Source: Vibrio sp. HI00D65 (GTDB lineage Bacteria; Pseudomonadota; Gammaproteobacteria; Enterobacterales; Vibrionaceae). Taken from it: a stretch of 64,000 nt of DNA. How positions within the stretch are numbered: position 1 is the stretch's first letter; each line of letters starts with the position of its first letter. Location of the stretch: NCBI RefSeq assembly GCF_001635455.1, contig NZ_LWEH01000150.1, positions 1 through 64,000 on the forward strand, in the 5' to 3' direction. The position numbers and the translations under genes were made by a program. The notes beneath the pieces were generated by a model. It was not told the DNA's origin and made no database searches. It worked only from the letters and a program-made list of their open reading frames with translations. This document shows positions 46,738-56,600 of the stretch, piece by piece.

Positions 46738-47154
46738 TTATTTTCCACATTGTTTATTGAATGAAAACTTTTCGAGTAACGGCATTGATCGCCCTATTTT
46801 AATTTCTGCACCACAATAGTATTCACTATGTTGAGTTTTCAAAGTGTCCAAATCTGAGTAATACATAAAGCTTGGATAAACAGGGGCGAGAGTCGCTAGC
46901 ACTAAGATAAAAATGGAAACTTTACTTGAGAGGTCTTTTTTTGCATTCCCCGTCAGGAGATTGTAATTGAAATAGATAAAATAGGGTGAAAGGAATGTAA
47001 AAAAAAAGATTGTAATTGAGAATGAAGCTGTTGAAAAAAAATACACGTCTCCTTTATCTGCCATGACTTTAGGCCAAATAACAATTGAATAACAAAGGAG
47101 TAGAGTAAAAAATAAAAACCAAGCATTCGTTTTAATTGTATCTTCTTTATTCAT
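46738..47154 (-). CDS. Small membrane protein; candidate immunity protein for the RHS toxin
   Basis: 138 aa with three or four hydrophobic helices (about 12-30, 38-62, 77-97). The C-terminal segment carries two Cys and ends in SMPLLEKFSFNKQCGK. ATG is preceded by GAGATAGG. It lies 78 bases downstream of the RHS gene on the same strand, the standard position of a cognate immunity gene in polymorphic-toxin loci. The RHS tail itself is hydrophobic, and membrane-embedded immunity proteins usually go with pore-forming tips. No known family recognised; the role is inferred from position and from the presence of a diverged paralogue next to the orphan tip. Confidence 0.6.
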   Translation of the reverse strand: MNKEDTIKTNAWFLFFTLLLCYSIVIWPKVMADKGDVYFFSTASFSITIFFFTFLSPYFIYFNYNLLTGNAKKDLSSKVSIFILVLATLAPVYPSFMYYSDLDTLKTQHSEYYCGAEIKIGRSMPLLEKFSFNKQCGK

Positions 47155-47165
47155 CCTATCTCTCT

Positions 47166-47171
47166 ATTATA
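47166..47171 (-). promoter_or_regulatory. Possible -10 element for the immunity-like gene
   Basis: TATAAT on the minus strand in a very AT-rich stretch, 11 bases before the start codon at 47154. It may allow expression independent of the RHS gene, with a very short leader. No matching -35 is clear. Confidence 0.25.
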
Positions 47172-47187
47172 TTTTAATTAAAAATAG

Positions 47188-47212
47188 CATAGCCCTGTTC
47201 AGCAGGGCTATG
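47188..47212 (-). terminator. Hairpin between the RHS gene and the immunity-like gene
   Basis: CATAGCCCTG / CAGGGCTATG with a five-base loop. On the minus strand it is followed by CTATTTTTAATT. Probable terminator or attenuator of the RHS transcript. Confidence 0.6.
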
Positions 47213-47232
47213 TTTTGATCTATTTTGTCATC

Positions 47233-50200
47233 TTAGTCTAGCTTAGTGTTTGATGACTGTTCAGCCCCACTAGTACTTTCTGCATCGTTATCTGGACTAT
47301 CACTACCTCGATGATTTGCCATACCATCATTTCCGTTTTTCTTACCGTCAGTAGATTGATTGGTTTTTGAGTTATTGTTATCAAGCTTTGCAGCTTGTTG
47401 CGCTCCCCATGATGAAACACCAAAAGTATTGCTTACGAGATCTGTAGTCCAATGACCAAAATCTGTTAATTCTTTAGAATTTTTAACTGCATGAGTAGTA
47501 GCGGTCGCTCCTACGCCCAGAAGATTATTCGTAGCATCAACGGCGTCAAATTCGTCGCCATCAATAGCGTCTATATAAGTTTCAACAGCCCCTGAAGATG
47601 CTGCTATGACCTCAGCTGTAACTGTCACAACAGCGACAACTTCAAGTACCGGGGCTGAGCTTATAATGACTGGTGCAGCAATTCCGACAATTACAACAGT
47701 AGCAGCTACCTCATTTATGGTGTTACTAGCACATCTTATTTCACGCAATGTATCAGCATGAGCTTTAGCCGCAATGCTTTCCATTTTTGACATCGTTTCA
47801 TGATAACCCACAGTACCTAAATCGTACCGCCCATTCATAACGTCACTGATGAACTCCCCCGTAGGATCGCTATACCTCAGCGGATTGCCTCGCCCATAGG
47901 CGTAAGGTGACCAGCGTTGAGGATCCGTGAATCGGGCCTCTCTTGCAAACACAGGATCGGGGGTGATGAATTGCCCGTAGCTATGGTTCATATAGCGTTG
48001 CGAGAAATAACCAAGTCCAGATTCTTTGTCTTGCTCTTTATCGGTAAAACGATAAACCGTTTTATCCGATTGACCAAATTGCGCTTCCACATCACCAAAT
48101 GGTTCGTAATTGAACGCATTGATGACTTGACCAGAATTGTCCACAGTCAGTTCTGTTGAGCCAAGGTGCTGTTTAATATAATAAACTTCTGGAGTGAAGG
48201 TGTCATCACTTTTGCTTGTCTTGGCTACACGGTGGCTGCCTAAACGAGCAAACTTGATCAGCTGACCTTCACGAATCTCAGCATCATCACTGATATACCA
48301 AGTTGTTGTGACCTTTCCTTTAATGTCCTTAACGACTTTGAGGCGTCGTTTATTGTTGTGGTCATAGGCGTACTTTGCTTGGTTTTTCGGGTTATCGACT
48401 TGTTTCAAGCGGTTCGCATGATCCCACTGAAATTGTTGATTCCCTGAGCGTAACTGGTTACCTGCCGCATCATAACTGATACCTACATCAGCATGGGTGA
48501 GCGCTTGTGGTCCTGCTATATCGGTTTTGCGTAACCCTTGTCGGTTGTAGCGTTTATCTTCTCCAGTGCCTGTGTTTCCGCCGTAGCGTAAAGTTAAGTT
48601 GTTGTCACCTAGGATTGGATCGTTGGTGTTTTTAGCAATAAGGTTACCAATTGGATCAAAGCGGTATTGAGTGAGCTTTAACTTATTTTGTTCGAGTGCA
48701 ATTCGATACCAATCGTCATAGTCATAAAAGCGCGTTTGGTCGAGCTCAGAATAGTGATTCTCGATCCCTAGTTCTTTGGCAATGGTCTTTTTATCTTGCT
48801 CTGTTCGTTGATCGGTAATGCCGAGTAAGTTCGATACCTCATCATACTGATAATTGAGTGACTGAAGACGTGTTCTGTCTGATTGACGAGTGGTTTCTCG
48901 GCTCTTGAGTCGGTTCAGCGCATCGTATTCATAGTCACTTTGCATGCCATTACCATATTGAACATGGCTCAATTGCGCAGAGGCACTATAGGAAATGTTG
49001 TTGATAATGTTACCCATCGCCAATAACTCACCGCCTTTACCGTATTGGTAGTCAAGGTGGGTACTGTCTGGGTAAGTCAGTTGCGTGATTTTACCGGCGC
49101 TATTATACGTGCGCTTAGTCGTATAAATATCCGATTGTTGACCAAAGGCTTTGATTTGACGTTTTTCAACAGTACGACGACCGTTTTGATCGTAACCAAA
49201 CCAGCTGCTTCCTGCTTCATCGATAACTTGTGCAAGTCGGCCTTTCAAATGATGGAGCTGTTTATCTTGGTTACTATCATATTGGTACCGCTTAGAGATA
49301 TTACCCTTGTTTGGATCGAGAATCAGCGAATGGAAACCTGTTGCTGGGATAGCCGTTTGGTCTTGATAGAAACGCTCTTCAAGTTGTCGGCTAAGGCCAT
49401 CATAAAGGTAAGTGTGTGCCATGCCTCGTGAATCTATGGTGCCAACTAGATTACTCGCAGCATCGTAGTTAAACCAAGCTTGTCCACGGTTTGGATCGTC
49501 TCGATACGTTTGGCGACTTAAACCGTCATAAAGCATAGTTCGGGTATTGCCAAATGCATCGGTTAAGCGAGTGAAATTATCGAGCGCATCATATTCATAT
49601 CGGGTGGTCCAATCTTGCAGAGTGCTTTGCTCACCATTGACATCCACACCAACGTATTCTTTTACCTCTCGTAATTGACCTAGGCCATCAAATATTAACC
49701 ATTTACCGGCTCCGCTGTGTTGGCCTCCGATAACCGTTTGTGCGGTATCTTGTACCCATGACTTAAGAGGCAAGTACTCGTTGTAGGTAAATGTTTCACC
49801 TTGCGAGTCAGTGGCCGGCAGGTATTTACTGATTGTACGGTTGGTCGCGTCGTATTTGTTTCGAATGACTTGTGACCCCATCCCAGAATGAAAAGCCATA
49901 CTCGCCGAAAAATAGGGCATGCTTTCACTGGCTAGTAGTCCACGGCTATCGAAATTATTCTTCAAACTGACTCGTGGGCCTTGCTCCGTTTGGCTTACGT
50001 TCATTAGATTGCGCCCGCCACCATCATAATATTGGCGGCGTTCAATATGGCGGCCATCTTTTTCAAGACGCTGTAAACTGCGGATCCAGTTGACCATGAC
50101 GCCATCAAAATTCTGTTGGTAATGGTATTCAAACGATTGTGTGGGTGCACTAGTGCTGTCGCCCGGCGCAATGATATCAGTGACTCGGCCAAGGCCGTCA

Positions 50201-53190
50201 TACTGTATGTGAGTTTGTTGTTGGTTAAAATCCTCAAATAGAGTCATTACGCCCAATGAAGAATCGTAACTCGCACTGGCAACCAGGCTCTGGCCACCTA
50301 AGTGAAGTTTCTCTTTGGTTGGATATATTCCCTCTTGGTAAGTTACGCTAATCCTATGCCCAGGCTGCTCCCCATAAAGAGGGCCAAAGAACTCTGTCGC
50401 GTTGCCGTAAGAGTCGTAATGTGAACGTTGACTAAAAATAATTTGGTTGTTCTTACTTGGTGAAATCCATTTTTTAGTCGCGGTTAGGTTACCTGTTGAC
50501 ACGGCGCCTAAGTTACCACCACTAAAGCTTTCATCGTCATAAAACCATTGAGTTTTTGCAACCAGTTTACCCTGTGCATTGGTGATGGTTTTTTCAATGG
50601 GAAGATGTAATTGCCAGTTAGCCAATGACGTTGCATTCTCGGCACTGTAGCGCCAACGAGTTTCACGTTGATCTTGAAAGCGATCGTCAAGGCGGCCATG
50701 TTCGCGTTTAAGGACTAAGTTACCAAAATCATCGTAATCGTAATCCCATGCCAGCGAAATAGGGTTTCCACGGCCTTGTTCTATGAGTTTTTTTTCTTGA
50801 TGCGTTTTGCTTGCAAATGACACGAATCTATCGTCATCAATACTGTCAAATAAACGCTTTGATGACCACTGATATGTCTCTTGCCAAAAAAGACGTCCCT
50901 CCGCATCTTTCTTTTCTATTTTCGATATCTTTCCGCGCAATGATTCGTCATTAAGACCCAGTAAAAAAGTGTAGTGAGTTTGACTTTCCGGTGCTGATTG
51001 GGAAGCGAAATCGCGTTGTGTTGCTTCGCTAAAGCCAACAAACTTACGCTCTTTTGCAAAGTAAAAACCGTCACGGTATTGATAATTTTTTATCGATGCT
51101 TGGCCTGGGCGACTGGCGTCCTCCGTGGTGACTGATTTCACGACTTGCATAGCCATAGGCAGGGTATGTTGCCATGGGGTGTTTTGTTTTTCATCACGTA
51201 ACATCTCAGAAGCCACGGTCGCGTATTGAATGCTTGACGTTTGCCCTATGCCGTTATCGACGGAGAGCAATTGGTTGGGTAAATCACCCGGAATAATGGA
51301 TAAATAGGTAAACGACTTTTCATGTTTGCCAGAACGAAACCACACGATGTCGACAACGCCATTGCCATCAATATCGGCCAATTTGGTTTTAGAAGGGGCG
51401 AATTTATCGGGGTGTGTGAACGTGAGCGGTTGACCGAACACTAATGTTCCTTGAGGTCCTGATTGGCCTTTACTTGGCCACACAGTAACGTTGAACCCAT
51501 TGAAGTAAACAAGATCAGCGAGGCCATCATGGTTTAAATCGGCAAACTGAACTTTATCTGTATTGTGAATACTTTTCGCAGTCTCACGAATATTATCGAC
51601 ATGAATGGCTTCTGAATAACCGCCTGTGCCTTTACCGGCGAAAAAGTACATTGACTTTTGATCCATGTGAACTAAGTCGTTGAGTCCATCACCGTTCATA
51701 TCGGCCATATGAGAGGTCGACTTTGCCAGTGGAACCCCAACACTGAGTTCGGGCATTGGCATGCTGATCGGCGTGTCCCAACCGTTCCCGTTGTTTATCG
51801 CAACAGTATGGTCAAAAACGCCATTTCTTGAATGACTGTTGGTGACAAAGACATCGGCTAATCTGTCATGGTTGATATCGATTAATCGAGCATTAGGGCT
51901 ATTAATCGACAGTGTTTGGTTGCCTAAATTGCCCTGCGGTTGCCAATTGTAGTTTTCATCTAACCCATAAACATAGCTGTTGCGACGGATCGCATTCAGC
52001 ATATTGATTTTGCCGTCGCCATTTAAGTCTCCCCATTTGACATATTGGCTGGAGAGTTTATTTCTAGAGTGGCTGCTCATTTTCACCATTTTAGAGAATT
52101 GAACTTCCCCCTGTGGGTTTTTGCCTTGGTTAAGTGCATAACGGTGCGGTGAAAAGCCGGTGTTAATCACATCGGGTAAACCATCTGCATTGATATCAAT
52201 AAAATCAACATCTGGACTCTTTAAAGGAAATAACTTTGCAGAAGGGACGTAGTGCGACGCCGCAAGCGTTGGGTCAAAGTGGGTATACTTGAAGCGGGTC
52301 GGGGGGGCGCTATCTTGCCCGTTGGCGGCGACTTTTGAAACTTGTGATAGGCGAGACAGACTCTGCCAATCTGACGTTGCCTCATAGTCAAACTGGTAAG
52401 ACATGACCGGGGTTTGCTGATTAAAAGTGTCTATCTTTTTTAAGCGAAGGGCTTTGGTCAATTCAAAGGTTGGTAAGTAAGAAACAATGGGATCCGGCCT
52501 TGACTCATAAGATAACTCAACCACACTCGCGCCGTCATTGTAGTCAATTTGCGTTAAGTATACTGCTTGGCTGTTATCAAGTGAGTCATAATGGTAGTTG
52601 ATTTGGTTACCATGAGAATCGGTCATGCTCTCGATAAACCACTGAAAGACTTTGTGCCCACTTTTGTCTTGGTGTTGTGCGTTACTGCTCTGCCCTAATA
52701 CCCAGACACCGCCATTCGCTAAAGTCATTCGCCAGCCGTTAGTCAGCTTTTGGTATTTAACAAATTGCCCTTCAATTTTGGCTCGATATTCATTGTTACC
52801 AATGTGAACCAGCTCTTGCCCTTGGTGATTCACATAAACATCGGGGTGGCTGTCGTCGTAATTGGGCAGGCCATTAACGGTTTGTCGTTGGATATAAGGT
52901 ATGCTCAAACGTCGCCCAATGCCGACTAAACCATTGCCATAACCACTGTCGTAAGTAATCGACAACTCAGGCGTCATCTGGTTACGGCCTGTTGGTAAGC
53001 TAAAATTCAGTTGGTCTTGGCTGGTCCCTGTGTTTAATTGGGTATTAAATCCCTCCCCAAGCCCTTGTATCGTTCCCGGTCCTGTCGGTAAAGAAATCAC
53101 GGTTGGCGACACCGCACTCGGCTCATTGGCGAGGGCCGCGGTTGTTAAACCACCCAGCAGCACTCCTATTGAATAGGCTAACGTCTTCAT
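47233..53190 (-). CDS. Exported SpvB/VCBS/RHS polymorphic toxin, TcB-TcC-like
   Basis: 1985 aa with a Sec signal peptide (MKTLAYSIGVLLGGLTTAALA). Domains in order: a SpvB/TcaC N-terminal domain (about 25-310, with LPTGPGTIQGLGEGF and LSITYDSGYGNGLVGIG); at least six VCBS/FG-GAP-type repeats (330-660, for example DINADGLPDVINTG, DLNGDGKINML, DMNGDGLNDLVH); a TcdB-middle-like region; many YD/RHS repeats (1000-1750); and the RHS core end (YAYGRGNPLRYSDPTGEF near 1778). The variable tip of about 200 residues has a hydrophobic segment (VVIVGIAAPVIISSAPVLEVVAVVTV), then a polar Asn/Asp/Ser tail without a recognised enzyme motif. The shell should encapsulate the tip, as in Tc toxin BC subunits. It is divergent from the 53700 gene. 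Function as toxin is inferred from architecture. Confidence 0.85.
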   Translation of the reverse strand: MKTLAYSIGVLLGGLTTAALANEPSAVSPTVISLPTGPGTIQGLGEGFNTQLNTGTSQDQLNFSLPTGRNQMTPELSITYDSGYGNGLVGIGRRLSIPYIQRQTVNGLPNYDDSHPDVYVNHQGQELVHIGNNEYRAKIEGQFVKYQKLTNGWRMTLANGGVWVLGQSSNAQHQDKSGHKVFQWFIESMTDSHGNQINYHYDSLDNSQAVYLTQIDYNDGASVVELSYESRPDPIVSYLPTFELTKALRLKKIDTFNQQTPVMSYQFDYEATSDWQSLSRLSQVSKVAANGQDSAPPTRFKYTHFDPTLAASHYVPSAKLFPLKSPDVDFIDINADGLPDVINTGFSPHRYALNQGKNPQGEVQFSKMVKMSSHSRNKLSSQYVKWGDLNGDGKINMLNAIRRNSYVYGLDENYNWQPQGNLGNQTLSINSPNARLIDINHDRLADVFVTNSHSRNGVFDHTVAINNGNGWDTPISMPMPELSVGVPLAKSTSHMADMNGDGLNDLVHMDQKSMYFFAGKGTGGYSEAIHVDNIRETAKSIHNTDKVQFADLNHDGLADLVYFNGFNVTVWPSKGQSGPQGTLVFGQPLTFTHPDKFAPSKTKLADIDGNGVVDIVWFRSGKHEKSFTYLSIIPGDLPNQLLSVDNGIGQTSSIQYATVASEMLRDEKQNTPWQHTLPMAMQVVKSVTTEDASRPGQASIKNYQYRDGFYFAKERKFVGFSEATQRDFASQSAPESQTHYTFLLGLNDESLRGKISKIEKKDAEGRLFWQETYQWSSKRLFDSIDDDRFVSFASKTHQEKKLIEQGRGNPISLAWDYDYDDFGNLVLKREHGRLDDRFQDQRETRWRYSAENATSLANWQLHLPIEKTITNAQGKLVAKTQWFYDDESFSGGNLGAVSTGNLTATKKWISPSKNNQIIFSQRSHYDSYGNATEFFGPLYGEQPGHRISVTYQEGIYPTKEKLHLGGQSLVASASYDSSLGVMTLFEDFNQQQTHIQYDGLGRVTDIIAPGDSTSAPTQSFEYHYQQNFDGVMVNWIRSLQRLEKDGRHIERRQYYDGGGRNLMNVSQTEQGPRVSLKNNFDSRGLLASESMPYFSASMAFHSGMGSQVIRNKYDATNRTISKYLPATDSQGETFTYNEYLPLKSWVQDTAQTVIGGQHSGAGKWLIFDGLGQLREVKEYVGVDVNGEQSTLQDWTTRYEYDALDNFTRLTDAFGNTRTMLYDGLSRQTYRDDPNRGQAWFNYDAASNLVGTIDSRGMAHTYLYDGLSRQLEERFYQDQTAIPATGFHSLILDPNKGNISKRYQYDSNQDKQLHHLKGRLAQVIDEAGSSWFGYDQNGRRTVEKRQIKAFGQQSDIYTTKRTYNSAGKITQLTYPDSTHLDYQYGKGGELLAMGNIINNISYSASAQLSHVQYGNGMQSDYEYDALNRLKSRETTRQSDRTRLQSLNYQYDEVSNLLGITDQRTEQDKKTIAKELGIENHYSELDQTRFYDYDDWYRIALEQNKLKLTQYRFDPIGNLIAKNTNDPILGDNNLTLRYGGNTGTGEDKRYNRQGLRKTDIAGPQALTHADVGISYDAAGNQLRSGNQQFQWDHANRLKQVDNPKNQAKYAYDHNNKRRLKVVKDIKGKVTTTWYISDDAEIREGQLIKFARLGSHRVAKTSKSDDTFTPEVYYIKQHLGSTELTVDNSGQVINAFNYEPFGDVEAQFGQSDKTVYRFTDKEQDKESGLGYFSQRYMNHSYGQFITPDPVFAREARFTDPQRWSPYAYGRGNPLRYSDPTGEFISDVMNGRYDLGTVGYHETMSKMESIAAKAHADTLREIRCASNTINEVAATVVIVGIAAPVIISSAPVLEVVAVVTVTAEVIAASSGAVETYIDAIDGDEFDAVDATNNLLGVGATATTHAVKNSKELTDFGHWTTDLVSNTFGVSSWGAQQAAKLDNNNSKTNQSTDGKKNGNDGMANHRGSDSPDNDAESTSGAEQSSNTKLD
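47797..48386. repeat. 590-bp segment duplicated at 45599-46188
   Basis: Gapless match with constant offset of 2198 bases and only scattered differences. It spans the RHS core end and the first codons of the variable tip, and ends abruptly at TTGGTTTT on the N-terminal side. Confidence 0.9.
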
Positions 53191-53699
53191 TTGTATCTCT
53201 TGGTTTTATAAGTATTGGCGAAATATAAATATTGCAAATGAATCATTCAACTGGTTGCGTATTAAGTGTGATTTACATACGGCAAAATGGTGTTGTGGGA
53301 AATGGCCACGGTTAAAGAAGGGAGTTTTCGTTACGCAGGGAGACGTGATTTGTCATGTTTGTGGCGGCTAATAAACCCTATTCACGTAGCTTAATTCTCC
53401 ACAAAAATTTATAAAATCATAATGACGGTGTTTTTATTCTGATGTAGCATATATTTTATTTATGCAACTTGATTTATATTAATTTTATCAATAGTTGGTT
53501 ATTCTTTGGAAAGGTGTGGGCGTTATTTTTGAGTATAAAGTTTTATACGATGATCACGTACAACAATTTCTATGCCATATCTGAAGCCATTATTAAACAA
53601 ATCGGTCTGAATTTATACGGGAGGAAAGTTAGTTTAAAAATAGTTCGGGATAAATCGTAACAGTCTATTTATATAATCAAAAACCAAAGAAGAAAAATA
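53191..53699. promoter_or_regulatory. AT-rich intergenic region between two divergent large genes
   Basis: 509 bases separating the RHS gene (minus) from the 1166-aa protein gene (plus). It must hold both promoters. No clear operator or hairpin; a 63-codon plus-strand frame (53469-53660) lacks a ribosome site and is not supported. Confidence 0.5.
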
Positions 53700-56600
53700 A
53701 TGAAATATACTAAACGCAGTTTGGTGGGGCTTTTTACGCTCTCAATAATGCAGTCAGGTGTTGCCCAGGCCGCCAATAATACGCCTTATCCATTGGGTGA
53801 GGAGTTTGTTTATCACACTTGCCCTTCAGGGTTTGATAAACAAGGCATGAGTTGTTTAAAACCCGCATCCCTAAAGTGTGATGCGGGGTATGGTATGAGC
53901 GCGAATAAACAGAGCTGTACTAAGACATTCACCCAAAACTTACGTTCAGGTTGCCCTAGTGGTTACAATGATATTCAAGACAACCGACACCCACGACTTA
54001 ATGGTGGTACAAAGGCTGGTTTTTGCAAAAAAAAACTTGTGGAGCATGGCCAAACTGTTGTCGAAAGAACAGGAAGAGCTTGGATGGGACGCTACCAATT
54101 GAAATGGAACGGTTCCCCTGTGACTCTACCCGCATTTCGTAATGGCGGAATAAATTTGAGTGGTTCCGGCGGCTTTTATAATGTATTAGACGATTGGTTT
54201 TACTTCCATGGAATGAGGGCTAAATATGTGCATAAGGCAAAGATTAGTTATTGTCCTAGTGGTTACACAAAATCCGGCAGCACTTGTAAAAAAACAGTGA
54301 CCAAGCCTGTCGTGAAGCACTGCCCTTCTGGTAGCTTAAACAACGGTCGTTGTGTGGTGTCACCGCTACGCCACTCACCTATCGAAAAAACAATGGCGAA
54401 GCTTTACCCACGTTATTCTAATAACGCTGAACAACAAAACGCTGCCGCATTCCGCTACCTTGATAACATGTTTACCTTAGACCCAAAGCTAGGCGAGATT
54501 GTGTCTACGATGAGCTCTGAGAGACTGAGCCAAGATTTTTCTACGCTATGGGCTAATGCAGAGAAGTCGACAGCCGATAATGCCATTGAGGTGGTGGAGG
54601 GCTTTGCAGCACTGAAACCGGGTTTACTTTATCTTAAAGAGATACTGTTTGATGTTTACTACGACCGTGCGGCTGCCGAATTTATTTTAGCGAACCGTTC
54701 GATTGATCAAGCCAGAATCGACTGGGTTAATGATGCAAACGTCTCGGTCGCTAGCCTTGAGCGAAGCCGTCAAAATGCCGTAGATATTTTACAGCGCAGC
54801 TTGAATGAGTACTGGTCGCTTATCGATAACCACCCACAAGCGTATGCGACACAGTTACCGCATCGTGATTTACAGAGTGCGCGATACCTTAATGGCCAAG
54901 GCCAACATTCTCCTATCTTTGAAGGCGAAGCCTTGGTAGTGGGGTACAAAGACGCCCTGCTGGTGTATCAAATGATGAACACTCTGCTTGAGCAACAAGT
55001 GCACCTGAGCAAGCTCAAAGCGGTGTATGCGAATACTGATACTATGCAAGCGTTAGCGGCAGAAGCGCAAACTCTGCTTAACAGTGTGACGTCGAAAGCC
55101 ACGCAGCTTGAGCAGCTATTGGGCAGCGATGCGCAAGTGAACGCCATGCTGGTTACAGAGCAGGCAAAACTCAACAGCCTTACGATGAAACTGGGCTCAG
55201 TGATTCAGTGGTTAAAAGGTGAGGGTAACTACCTAGGGCTTCCGGATGATTTTGTCCTGTTCCTGCAAGGGTTCAAAGACAAAGGCAACACCGTGTATGA
55301 CTCGTTTGACGCGATTAAAACGTTACTCAAAAGCAGCGCGTATGACGTAGTACCGTCGGCAGAGAAAGCGCTGCAAGAGGCGAAAAACGCAGATAAGAAC
55401 TACCGCTACCAACGCGACCAGTTCAGACAGACCTTTGCTAACGAGCAGCAAGCGCTGAATAACCAGCTGTTTAAGCTGCTGGGTTGTACGGTAGGACAAG
55501 GCGACAATCTGTGCGCGAGCCAGACGCAAGCGCAGAGAAAAGGCAGCTTAATCGCTCAACAGCAACAAAGCATTAAAGCGGCGAAATTGGGAGTCGAGCG
55601 AGCACAGAAAGCACGTGAGACTATCGAAGGCAATATCACCATTGAGATAGAGCGTCTTGAGCAAGAGAAGCAAGTTCATGATGCGATTGATAAAATCATG
55701 GTGCAGTTTGGTCAGAATGAGTTGTCGTTGAGTCAGTTGCTTGAAGCGAAGCGCGATGGTTCCTCGTCAGGCAAAGCTCATGTCGATATTAGTGAGTTAT
55801 TGAAACAGGACGATTTAGACACGCTGGATGACTTTGTTAGCGAAGCGGGCAACGTCGATTTATTCGAGGTGCAAGCGGCGCTGGCTAGCTTAAAGGAAGA
55901 CCTGAAAGACGTGTCACGTGATGACGCCATCAAGTACACACAAACTTTGGCAGTGTTAGAGCGTGCGACTATCCGAGGTCTTGAGCGCGGTTTACTTGAT
56001 GTGAACTCTAAGGCGCGCATTAAAGCGCTCATGTTAGAGCTCGAAGCAGCCGAAGTGGACATCGCGAAGTCGATGAGCTATCTGGCTTATGAAGTGGAAA
56101 GGCTGGCAGGGTTCACTGCAGAAGCTGAGCGACTGATTGCGCAGTTGGGTGAAAATCAGCAACAACAGGCAGACCGTTACTATGCTAACCCAGTGCATTA
56201 CAGCGTACTGACAAAAGAAGCCTTGAACGCGGAGTTAGCGTTTGCAGAGCTGCAAGAGTGGATGTTCTATGCCGTTCAAGCGTTGGAGTACAAGTGGCAA
56301 GAAGCCTTTGTTGTGCCAGATAAAGGGTTCAATCGCGCGTCAGTCTTTAAAATTCAAACAATCCCGCAGTTGGTTGAATACTTTAAAGCGTTACAGCGTT
56401 TTGATGACATTCGTAATCTGAGAACGAGCCAAGAGGCGACGGATACTCTGTCGGTGAAAAAGCACATCTTCGGTTATGTGGATAAGCTTCGCGGTAAAAC
56501 GATGTGGTACCCAGCCTTGGATGGCAGCGGTGAGATGTTGACGGCGGATGAAGCGTTTAAAGCCAAGTTAGCGCAATTGACTCAACGCATGGGCCAAGAC

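Noticed and set aside
53469..53660. 63-codon frame in the divergent promoter region
   Set aside because: No ribosome site; codons reflect AT-rich sequence only.
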